From contig CAMWKN010000180.1 of the NCBI GenBank assembly GCA_947174825.1, positions 1 through 5,085 on the forward strand: a stretch of DNA of 5,085 nucleotides, given 5' to 3'. A program made the translations under genes and the position numbers. How positions within the stretch are numbered: position 1 is the stretch's first letter; every line of letters starts with the position of its first letter. This stretch comes from an uncultured Clostridium sp. GTDB taxonomy: Bacteria; Bacillota_A; Clostridia; Lachnospirales; Lachnospiraceae. The notes beneath the pieces are model-generated. The model was given only the letters and a program-made list of their open reading frames with translations, was not told the origin of the DNA and made no database searches. This document shows positions 1 to 5,085 of the stretch, in pieces.

Positions 1-300
1 ATAGCCACAGACGGCACGGTTATTTTTCAGATCATCCTGTAGCTCTGGCAGGGAATTACAGATGTAAAAATGTACCGTGGAATTGGAGGCGTCTGCCATT
101 TTAGTAAGCAGTGTAGATTCCAAAGCAGACGGATCCGACGATTCTGTACATAGAGCAACTTGCAAGATGGCATCTCCAGAGTGGAGAGATCTTTGTAAAA
201 ATAAGACAAACAAAGGGATCAGAAGTAATGACAAAATAAAGGAGGGTTTACGCAAAAGACGTTTGGTCAGCAGTCTGATCCAGGTTAGTATGGTTTTCAA
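1..300 (-). CDS. ABC-2-type transporter permease, second subunit (N-terminal 100 residues only)
   Basis: Partial gene reading leftward off the window edge; only its first 100 codons are present, and the frame is open throughout. It starts at a TTG (300-298) placed 8 bases after a perfect AAAGGAGG. That TTG overlaps the TGA stop of the preceding permease as TTGA, which points to translational coupling. The product begins LKTILTWIRLLTKRLLRKPS (first residue read as Met): a basic cytoplasmic start, then one hydrophobic segment at about residues 19-36 (FILSLLLIPLFVLFLQ), then a polar, probably extracytoplasmic stretch. This layout, including a later segment ending NNRAVCGY, parallels the neighbouring permease, whose matching region ends AGDYTALFLIP. 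Two related permeases beside one ATPase suggests a heterodimeric ABC-2 exporter. The family call rests on topology and context because most of the protein lies outside the window. Substrate unknown. Confidence 0.75.
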   Translation of the reverse strand, partial: MKTILTWIRLLTKRLLRKPSFILSLLLIPLFVLFLQRSLHSGDAILQVALCTESSDPSALESTLLTKMADASNSTVHFYICNSLPELQDDLKNNRAVCGY

Positions 301-1568
301 TGAGACCACCTCCTTTTCCAGCGGACGAAACAAAGCAGTGTAGCATAGAGAATCATACTATATGCCAATATCCCCAGCAAATCTCTCCAATGTCCTATGC
401 CACATAGGATATGATAACTGTAATTTAATATTACACTGGTGGGCAGATAGGCAGAAATCTGGCGGATGCTGTCCGGTAAATAGGACAGAGGATAAAAATA
501 GCCAGACAGGTAAGACAGTCCGATAAAAGATACAAATAACAGAAGAATACTACTCATGTTATTGGGGCATATCTCATAAATCCACAGAATATAGGCACAT
601 ATCACAAATAGTACAGGCATAATGGCAAGTAGTTTTCCGCCGGTTAGGAGCATGGAATGCAGGCTGGAATCTGTATTTTGATGCAAAAGACTATGGAATC
701 CAGAGATCCGGGTACTGAGTGCTGTCAACAGAAGCGAGAGAAACAGGTAGATTCCGCTGAAGCAGAGGATCATTGCGGTTTCTTTTGCCAATAGTTGCTG
801 CCAGTCTCTCAAACCGCAGAGTTCAAGTTTCTTCACGAATACATGTGGTTCCCGATGCAGTACAGCAGTGCAGGTAAATCCCAGGGCAGTCAGAAAACAC
901 AAGATGGCGACTGCAAAATAGTGGGTTCGGTCAGCGGTGGTTCCGGTAACCGGGATTTCTTCGTAGGCATAGATTTCTCTCCGGTTTAATACCTTTTGCA
1001 GATAACGGATATTGAGAGAAAGTTCGTCTTTTGACATATTCTCCCAGTGGTTTTCCCGGTAAATATCCTGCATGGCATAGATGCCTGCCTGTGTGTCCAG
1101 CATAATCTGGGATGCAGCATTCCCCAGTTCTTTTACCAGAAAATCAGCAATGGTGGCTTGTCCCTGGCAGAAACGAATTCGCAGAATCGCTTCCTCTCCG
1201 GCAATCAGGGAGCGGATATAATCCGGAGGAATCAGGAATAAAGCCGTATAGTCACCGGCTTGTAAGCGTTTCATGCCCTCTGTCTCTGAAACAAATTCAA
1301 AGTGGCAGGAGCGTTCCAGGTCTTTCATGCTTTCAATGGTTTGTATCATCCAATCCAGGTACGGTTCCTCTGGATCTGCTGTAATGCCGATCTGAATGAC
1401 ACTTTGTTTTTGTTGTTCCCCAGAATAACACTGATAGAGCAGGAAATAACTGCTGATAAAGAGGAGAATCAAGCACAGCCCACCGCATATTTTTGGAAAA
1501 GCGAGAAGGTATTTTTTGATCTCCATCGAAAGATATATGTGAAAACGAGAGTGGCTTGGTTGGGACAT
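297..1568 (-). CDS. ABC-2-type transporter permease, first subunit (423 aa)
   Basis: Membrane subunit of an ABC exporter, 423 residues from ATG 1568. A further in-frame TTG at 1595 would add nine residues but would put the GGAGG ribosome binding site inside the gene, so the ATG is preferred. Layout: a basic N-terminus, TM1 at about residues 27-46, then a large polar domain (about 47-215) presumably outside the membrane. It is followed by hydrophobic segments at about 217-236, 264-286, 312-331, 338-356 and 398-416. The stretch at 356-376 (GYFYPLSYLPDSIRQIS) resembles the proline-containing loop before the last helix in ABC-2 permeases of the ABC2_membrane_3 type. The ATPase gene lies upstream on the same strand, and the next permease overlaps the stop codon. 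The family is assigned from topology, this loop and context. The exported substrate is unknown; peptides, antimicrobials and lipids are all possible for such systems. Confidence 0.82.
   Translation of the reverse strand: MSQPSHSRFHIYLSMEIKKYLLAFPKICGGLCLILLFISSYFLLYQCYSGEQQKQSVIQIGITADPEEPYLDWMIQTIESMKDLERSCHFEFVSETEGMKRLQAGDYTALFLIPPDYIRSLIAGEEAILRIRFCQGQATIADFLVKELGNAASQIMLDTQAGIYAMQDIYRENHWENMSKDELSLNIRYLQKVLNRREIYAYEEIPVTGTTADRTHYFAVAILCFLTALGFTCTAVLHREPHVFVKKLELCGLRDWQQLLAKETAMILCFSGIYLFLSLLLTALSTRISGFHSLLHQNTDSSLHSMLLTGGKLLAIMPVLFVICAYILWIYEICPNNMSSILLLFVSFIGLSYLSGYFYPLSYLPDSIRQISAYLPTSVILNYSYHILCGIGHWRDLLGILAYSMILYATLLCFVRWKRRWSH
309..316 (-). promoter_or_regulatory. Ribosome binding site that fixes the TTG start of the second permease
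   Basis: The minus strand reads AAAGGAGG, complementary to the 16S anti-Shine-Dalgarno, with 8 bases before the TTG at 300-298. It lies inside the last codons of the upstream permease. No ATG or GTG in this frame sits at a suitable distance, so the TTG is the best start. Confidence 0.75.
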
Positions 1569-1575
1569 CTGGATT

Positions 1576-1580
1576 CCTCC
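1576..1580 (-). promoter_or_regulatory. Ribosome binding site that fixes the start of the first permease
   Basis: The minus strand reads GGAGG with 7 bases to the ATG at 1568-1566. It excludes the longer reading from TTG 1595, which has no comparable site in front of it. Confidence 0.75.
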
Positions 1581-1624
1581 ATACTTTTTTGGCAATTAGT
1601 TTTTTATGTGATGGATATCACTAC

Positions 1625-1734
1625 CATTCTATGATATTGGGGTCAAAAGGTATTTTGCCCCCAAATGATGCTACGAATTGCTACATTGCAACGCAATTTG
1701 CTATATACTTTTGACCCTAGCATCATTCTATGAT
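1625..1734. repeat. Structured palindromic intergenic repeat (MITE/REP-like) bounded by 11-bp direct repeats
   Basis: Non-coding element between the ATPase and first permease. The 11-mer CATTCTATGAT occurs at 1625-1635 and 1724-1734, exactly 99 bases apart, and could be a target-site duplication. Inside are two perfect 10-bp inverted repeats: GGGTCAAAAG (1640-1649) with CTTTTGACCC (1708-1717), and AATGATGCTA (1664-1673) with TAGCATCATT (1718-1727). Their arms interleave, so they form either a pseudoknot-like fold or alternative folds. A smaller dyad, AATTGC/GCAATT, lies at 1676-1681/1693-1698. The right edge overlaps the ATPase stop codon (1728-1730). There is no ORF and no transposase, so if it moved it was mobilised in trans. 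It would be transcribed as part of the ABC operon. Calling it a mobile repeat is inference; a regulatory RNA or processing site is the alternative. Confidence 0.6.
1637..1664 (-). other. Hairpin in the ATPase-permease intergenic transcript
   Basis: Bases 1637-1648 pair with 1653-1664 in 11 base pairs with one mismatch (1643 against 1658), closing a 4-base loop at 1649-1652. In the operon mRNA the loop reads UACC. There is no U-run after the 3' arm, so it does not look like an intrinsic terminator. It competes for the 1640-1649 arm with the long-range partner at 1708-1717. It could act as a processing or stability element that sets the ratio of ATPase to permease. Confidence 0.5.
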
Positions 1735-2453
1735 CGGAGTGCATCCGTCATTTCATGGATCTCTTGATGATATTTGGTGGGGGTCAGTTTGCCATCCTGC
1801 AAAACATAGAGAGAGTCACAGATCTTCATCTCCTGCAGCTCATGAGTGGCAATCCAAACGATTTTCCCCGCTTGTTTGCACTGTTGCAGATAGGAGATAA
1901 TCTGTTCCTTACAGGGGAGATCCAGGGCAGCTCCCGGTTCATCTAACAATAGTATTGGAGGGTCTTCTGCCATGGCACAGCCAATGCTCAGCCGTTTCTT
2001 CATGCCGCCTGACATTCGGCGAACCTTGACATGCAGAAATTCTGGAATTTGTAACGATGCCAGGAGACCATTCTCCAATTCCTGTTGCAGATCCAGTTTG
2101 GAATGACAATACCAGAGCCGCAGATTATCATAGGCATCCAGATCTTCCATCAGCGGATTTTCCTGTGGAACATATCCGCATAGTGAGGAAATCTGCCTGC
2201 TATTGGTATAAGCTTTGCTGTGGTACAGCAGCTCTCCTTGGTCTGGTTTCAAAATGCCAGCCAATATGGATAGCAGAGTTGACTTTCCACTGCCATTAAC
2301 GCCCAGGATGCCGATACAATCACCGTCCTGAGCAGTTACAGACAAATTATCCAGAATCTGTTGTTTTCCATGGCGGTAGGATTTGGAAAGATTTTTGATT
2401 TCCATAGAAGAAAGCTGCGAAGTTTCCATAATAGCCCTCATTTCTGCATACAT
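1728..2453 (-). CDS. ABC transporter ATP-binding protein (241 aa)
   Basis: Cytoplasmic ATPase that would power the ABC-2 permeases encoded next on the same strand. With the start at 2453 the landmarks are: Walker A GVNGSGKST at residues 51-59; Q-loop YVPQE with Gln97; signature MSGGMKKR from 147; Walker B ILLLDEP, with the catalytic pair Asp171-Glu172; D-loop AALD ending at 178; and switch His204 in ATHE. All catalytic elements are intact. MSGGM in place of LSGGQ is a common variant in drug and peptide exporter ATPases. At 241 residues it is a compact single-domain subunit. The start is not certain: ATG 2453 has AAGGG 7 bases upstream, while ATG 2429 (233 aa) has GAGGG 5 bases upstream. The conserved domain begins at MEIKNLSKSY, just after either. 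A longer reading to 2606 crosses the divergent promoter and is not credible. Substrate unknown. Confidence 0.93.
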   Translation of the reverse strand: MYAEMRAIMETSQLSSMEIKNLSKSYRHGKQQILDNLSVTAQDGDCIGILGVNGSGKSTLLSILAGILKPDQGELLYHSKAYTNSRQISSLCGYVPQENPLMEDLDAYDNLRLWYCHSKLDLQQELENGLLASLQIPEFLHVKVRRMSGGMKKRLSIGCAMAEDPPILLLDEPGAALDLPCKEQIISYLQQCKQAGKIVWIATHELQEMKICDSLYVLQDGKLTPTKYHQEIHEMTDALRS

Positions 2454-2493
2454 ATTTATTCCCTTATATTTACAAGTAAATCGGATTAATGTA

Positions 2494-2523
2494 TTGCTAT
2501 TTACTAATGACCTTAGCATCATT
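2494..2523. repeat. Diverged second copy of the end of the 1625-1734 repeat
   Basis: This 30-bp stretch matches 1698-1727 at 26 of 30 positions without gaps, including identical outer blocks TTGCTAT and TAGCATCATT. It lies 41 bases upstream of the preferred ATPase start, in the same orientation as the first copy. The other half of the element, with the GGGTCAAAAG arm, is not present here. It is either a decayed repeat fragment or a shared regulatory motif of the operon. Confidence 0.55.
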
Positions 2524-2556
2524 TTCTTACATATTTTAGAAAAAAGCAATCTTTTC

Positions 2557-2585
2557 TTGTCCTTTTTTGTAAAATCCAATATAAT
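2557..2585 (+). promoter_or_regulatory. Sigma-A-type promoter for the 512-aa membrane/secreted protein gene
   Basis: A -35 box TTGTCC (2557-2562) and a perfect -10 box TATAAT (2580-2585) are separated by exactly 17 bases in an A+T-rich region. Transcription would begin near 2592, giving a leader of about 67 bases before the ATG at 2659. It sits in the divergent region shared with the ABC operon, for which I see no equally good minus-strand promoter. Confidence 0.75.
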
Positions 2586-2626
2586 GATACAGGGAGAAAC
2601 ACCCAAAATGTTTTTTTACGATATCA

Positions 2627-2644
2627 TGTCATGTTACAGTGACA
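2627..2644 (+). promoter_or_regulatory. Small dyad in the leader of the 512-aa gene, possible operator or hairpin
   Basis: TGTCA (2627-2631) and TGACA (2640-2644) form an inverted repeat around an 8-base centre. It lies about 35 bases after the predicted transcription start and 5 bases before the Shine-Dalgarno. It could be a repressor site or a weak hairpin. Short dyads like this also arise by chance, so the call is tentative. Confidence 0.25.
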
Positions 2645-2648
2645 GAAT

Positions 2649-2655
2649 GGAGGAG
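2649..2655 (+). promoter_or_regulatory. Ribosome binding site that fixes the start of the 512-aa gene
   Basis: GGAGGAG with 3 bases to the ATG at 2659 (5 counted from the core GGAGG). It chooses this ATG over the in-frame ATG at 2647, which would contain the site, and over distant upstream starts that precede the promoter. Confidence 0.75.
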
Positions 2656-2658
2656 AAT

Positions 2659-4197
2659 ATGGAACAAAAGAATAAAAAAGTGATAGGGATTGTTGGCATT
2701 TTGGTGGCAACTATGCTTGTGATTGGTATTGCAGGCGCAGCCAATGCCAGAAAGATTGCTAATGTGGTCAAAGAAAAGACCAGTAGTCCGGAGGAATATT
2801 ACCGTTATGTGGAGGGGAAGAACCGGGATGCTGCACTGAAAGAGATGGACACCTCTTATACAAGCTATCGGGATACGGTGACAAAGCAGGAGAGTCAGCA
2901 GCAGAAAGTTACCTATCAGATTGAGTTAGGAGATACCTTAAAAGCGCTAGCAAGTGGATATGGAATTGAGTCTGCTTCCATTGTGACGAATGCCAAATCA
3001 GATGGATCTGTTTTGGCGAACCATTCTGTATTGCAGATTAATGGTAAGGATGCAGCCAATATTAATACGTATATGGACTATGCAGCCAAAGAAGGCTATA
3101 TCCAGATTCCAGAGTTAAGCAGTTCTTATTTAAGTTTGTCCAGCACCTTGCAGGAGGCGGATGGAGTGATTCCTTCCAGCTATCTGTATATGATGGATGG
3201 CGATGCGGCTAAGTATCTGCCGGAAAGCAAGCAGCTACAGACCTTTGTAACCACCTATAGTGATATTGTTATGAAGAATCTGGATAAGGTGGAGCGGTCA
3301 GAGGAAACCCTTACGGCAGGGGATGTCAGCGCGAAATATACCAAGCTGGTAGTTAGCTGTGATGAAACTGGTGCATTGAAAATTTCAAAGGAAGTATTAG
3401 AGAAGTTAAAAGATGATCAGACTGTCAAAGAATTCATTGAAAATATTGACCAGAAGGCATATACATCTTTTCAGGAGGAGATTACAAAAGGTCTTAAGGA
3501 TCTGGAAAAGGAATCTGCAGGCGATGGAAAGTTGGAGATGATTGTCTATGTAGATGATGATGCAAAGATTGTAGGCAGAACGGTTACAGTGGATTCCGGA
3601 GATGGAGAGAGCTTTGGGTTTAAGGTACTTCAGCCAAGTAAGGATGGCAAGACAGGTTATCTGTTACAGTTTTCCGCAGATGGAATGGACTATGTGACCT
3701 TAACAGGTAATATGGAAGAAAAGAGCGGTAAGCTGTCCGGAGACTTTACTCTTAGTATGGATGAATCTTTGAATCCTGGGGATGGAAGCATTTTGAGTAT
3801 GACAGATTTAGTTAAGATTTCCGTTAGTGATTTGGATAAAAAGGCTCTGGAAAAGGACGGCGCCCTCAAGGGAAGTATGGAACTTTCCAGCGAGCAGATC
3901 GCAGCGGTTGCAGGATATAAACTCCGTATTGACATGGACAATACCAAAGACCAGATTAATAATAAAATAGCAGTATTGGTTGGATCGGATGAGTTTGCTA
4001 CCATACAGATTACTTCCGAAGAGGGAGAAGATCCTGGAGTAACTCCTCCGGAAGATGGTGCAAAGGTTTATGATCTGTCCAATGAGATAGAGTTGTCAAC
4101 TTATACCAGTGAAATAGATCTGATTAGTTTTATGACAGATCTCAAGACGAATTGTGGAGCAGACTTTACGTCATTATTGTTAGGTCTTATGCTATGA
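2659..4197 (+). CDS. Uncharacterised membrane-anchored or secreted protein (512 aa)
   Basis: I do not recognise a named function. The 512-residue product starts with a short basic stretch (MEQKNKK), then a hydrophobic segment at residues 8-28 ending in AANARK. This can act as a membrane anchor or, with the A-N-A at 28-30, as a signal peptidase I site. There is no lipobox cysteine. The remainder is hydrophilic and rich in Ser, Lys, Asp and Glu, with alternating strand-like segments (for example around TLTGNMEEKSGKLSGDFTLS), and appears extracytoplasmic. A short Pro/Gly linker (DPGVTPPEDG, about 458-467) precedes a C-terminal tail of about 45 residues. I see only two cysteines, at 234 and 499. 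No catalytic motif, sortase signal or cell-wall repeat is evident. The gene has its own strong promoter and is transcribed away from the ABC exporter operon. An envelope protein or exporter accessory factor is possible but only inferred. Confidence 0.85.
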   Translation: MEQKNKKVIGIVGILVATMLVIGIAGAANARKIANVVKEKTSSPEEYYRYVEGKNRDAALKEMDTSYTSYRDTVTKQESQQQKVTYQIELGDTLKALASGYGIESASIVTNAKSDGSVLANHSVLQINGKDAANINTYMDYAAKEGYIQIPELSSSYLSLSSTLQEADGVIPSSYLYMMDGDAAKYLPESKQLQTFVTTYSDIVMKNLDKVERSEETLTAGDVSAKYTKLVVSCDETGALKISKEVLEKLKDDQTVKEFIENIDQKAYTSFQEEITKGLKDLEKESAGDGKLEMIVYVDDDAKIVGRTVTVDSGDGESFGFKVLQPSKDGKTGYLLQFSADGMDYVTLTGNMEEKSGKLSGDFTLSMDESLNPGDGSILSMTDLVKISVSDLDKKALEKDGALKGSMELSSEQIAAVAGYKLRIDMDNTKDQINNKIAVLVGSDEFATIQITSEEGEDPGVTPPEDGAKVYDLSNEIELSTYTSEIDLISFMTDLKTNCGADFTSLLLGLML

Positions 4198-4221
4198 TAC
4201 TTATGCAGTAGGATTTTTTCT

Positions 4222-4251
4222 GCGACAAAGTAGTATTGACTTAGTTATACA
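4222..4251 (+). promoter_or_regulatory. Possible weak promoter for cca
   Basis: GCGACA (4222-4227) and TATACA (4246-4251), spaced by 18 bases, give a modest match to a sigma-A promoter. Transcription would start near 4258, placing the long stem-loop at the very 5' end of the message. TTGACT at 4236-4241 is a better -35 box but has no good -10 at 16-18 bases. Alternatively cca is read through from the upstream gene. Confidence 0.3.
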
Positions 4252-4253
4252 GC

Positions 4254-4314
4254 TTAGCCTGGAATTGGAGTTTTGCAGCGGTTTGTGCAGTGAAAAACTT
4301 CAATTCCAGACTAG
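4254..4314 (+). other. Long stem-loop in the cca leader
   Basis: Bases 4259-4274 pair with 4294-4309: 16 consecutive pairs with one G-U wobble (4268/4300), closing a 19-base loop. Beyond one mismatch, four more pairs (4254-4257 with 4311-4314) extend the base. The stem ends 3 bases before the GGAGG of cca at 4318-4322. There is no U-run after the 3' arm, so it is not a standard intrinsic terminator for the upstream gene. It could stabilise the 5' end, modulate initiation on cca, or be a remnant palindromic repeat. The pairing is seen directly; the role is inference. Confidence 0.65.
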
Positions 4315-4328
4315 TATGGAGGCATATA

Positions 4329-5085
4329 ATGAAACAGACATCCAGCATTACAATGGATATGCCTGCGGATGTACGTTATATTATCAGGCAGCTGGAGAAA
4401 AAGGGGTACGAAGCCTATGCGGTAGGTGGTTGTGTCAGGGATACGATTCTTGCCCGGATTCCAGGTGATTGGGACATTACCACATCTGCGGGGCCAGAGC
4501 AGGTTAAAGAGGTATTTACCAGAACTGTTGATACTGGTATCCAGCATGGTACGGTTACTGTTATGCTGCATCATGTGGGTTATGAAGTGACCACATACCG
4601 TATTGACGGGGAGTATGCCGATAACCGCCATCCCGATCAGGTAGAGTTTACAACGAATCTGGGACTGGATCTGGAACGGCGGGATTTTACCATTAATGCC
4701 ATGGCATATAATGACTCTCAGGGATTGATTGATCTCTATGGTGGATTAGAGGATCTGGAACATGGAATCATCCGTTGTGTGGGCGATCCAAACCAGAGAT
4801 TTGATGAGGATGCACTTCGGATGTTGCGGGCGGTACGTTTTTCCGGGCAATTAGGTTTTCGGATTGAGGAGCATACCAGACAGGCGATTGTTCGGAGGGC
4901 GAAATATCTAAAAAACATCAGTGCAGAACGGATTCGTGTGGAGACGATGAAACTTCTGGTTTCTAAGGATGCCGGACAAATTAGAGAGGCATATGCCACT
5001 GGAATGACAGCAATATTTTTGCCGGAGTTCGACCGAATGATGCAGACGGATCAATGCAATCCTCATCATATTTACACAGTGGGAG
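4329..5085 (+). CDS. cca: CCA-adding tRNA nucleotidyltransferase (partial, 3' end outside the window)
   Basis: Adds or repairs the 3'-terminal CCA of tRNAs in the cytoplasm using CTP and ATP without a nucleic acid template. The first 252 codons are present, from an ATG with GGAGG 6 bases upstream. Class II nucleotidyltransferase hallmarks appear in order: AVGGCVRD at residues 31-38; the metal-binding pair Asp47/Asp49 in GDWDITT; Arg91 in TTYRIDGEYADNRHP; RRDFTINAMAY at 117-127; the base-selecting motif EDALR at 160-164 followed by MLRAVRFSGQLGF; and SAERIRVE at 198-205. The sequence leaves the window at NPHHIYTVG (244-252), which looks like the beginning of a C-terminal HD-type domain seen in many bacterial CCA enzymes. 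Poly(A) polymerases share this fold, but the EDxxR motif and overall pattern favour CCA addition. It is separated from the upstream gene by 131 bases containing a stem-loop. Confidence 0.95.
   Translation, partial: MKQTSSITMDMPADVRYIIRQLEKKGYEAYAVGGCVRDTILARIPGDWDITTSAGPEQVKEVFTRTVDTGIQHGTVTVMLHHVGYEVTTYRIDGEYADNRHPDQVEFTTNLGLDLERRDFTINAMAYNDSQGLIDLYGGLEDLEHGIIRCVGDPNQRFDEDALRMLRAVRFSGQLGFRIEEHTRQAIVRRAKYLKNISAERIRVETMKLLVSKDAGQIREAYATGMTAIFLPEFDRMMQTDQCNPHHIYTVG

Noticed and set aside
1569..1595. TTG start at 1595 adding nine residues to the first permease
   Set aside because: It would encode the GGAGG ribosome binding site as codons; the ATG at 1568 is correctly spaced from that site.
795..1634. 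Several plus-strand ORFs of 64-110 codons opposite the first permease
   Set aside because: They lie antisense to a well-supported membrane protein gene, have no good ribosome binding sites, and their translations look like arbitrary frames.
2454..2606. N-terminal extension of the ATPase to 292 aa
   Set aside because: The extra 51 residues are not part of the ABC ATPase fold, cross the divergent promoter and have no convincing ribosome binding site. The conserved domain begins shortly after the starts at 2453 and 2429.
2383..2658. In-frame upstream extension of the 512-aa protein to 604 aa
   Set aside because: It would overlap the ATPase 5' end on the opposite strand and run through the strong promoter at 2557-2585. 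The ATG at 2659 has a good ribosome binding site and is followed at once by a typical signal/anchor sequence.
4207..4222. GCAG/CTGC pair around a T-run downstream of the 512-aa gene as a small terminator
   Set aside because: The stem is only 4 bp with an 8-9 base loop, and the T-run is inside the loop and not after the stem.
4254..4314. Stem-loop read as a Rho-independent terminator of the 512-aa gene
   Set aside because: No T-run follows the 3' arm on either strand. The T-rich and A-rich parts lie at the top of the stem, next to the loop, not after it.
4265..4999. ORFs overlapping cca in other frames, on both strands
   Set aside because: The cca frame carries all diagnostic nucleotidyltransferase motifs; the others are shadows of it.

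Overview
The window looks like chromosomal DNA from a low-to-moderate G+C member of the Bacillota, most likely a gut Clostridia/Lachnospiraceae-type bacterium. The basis is near-consensus Gram-positive Shine-Dalgarno sequences (AAAGGAGG, GGAGG), a textbook sigma-A-type promoter, and the general style of the proteins. The genus assignment is inference.

Left part (1-2453, minus strand): an ABC-2-type exporter operon, read right to left. It encodes a small ATPase (1728-2453), a first membrane permease (297-1568) and a second, related permease whose first 100 codons fill 1-300 and which runs off the left edge. The second permease starts at a TTG overlapping the stop of the first (TTGA), so the two are probably translationally coupled. 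The exported substrate cannot be read from the sequence. The 159-bp gap between ATPase and first permease is mostly filled by a compact, highly structured palindromic repeat (1625-1734) bounded by 11-bp direct repeats. A diverged 30-bp copy of one end of this repeat lies just upstream of the ATPase (2494-2523).

Middle (2454-2658): a divergent intergenic region. It carries a strong plus-strand promoter (TTGTCC-17-TATAAT, 2557-2585) for a 512-aa protein (2659-4197) with one N-terminal membrane segment or signal peptide and a large extracytoplasmic part. I cannot assign it a function. Its divergent arrangement with the exporter operon suggests shared control or related roles, but this is not proven.

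Right part (4198-5085): a short leader holding a long stem-loop (core 4259-4309) that ends just before the ribosome binding site of a CCA-adding tRNA nucleotidyltransferase gene. That gene (4329 onward) is cut by the right edge just as its HD-type domain begins. The nucleotidyltransferase motifs are intact, so this is a confident housekeeping call.

No rRNA, tRNA, CRISPR array, transposase or phage gene was seen. The least-explained items are the structured repeat with its second copy around the ABC ATPase gene, and the cca leader hairpin.
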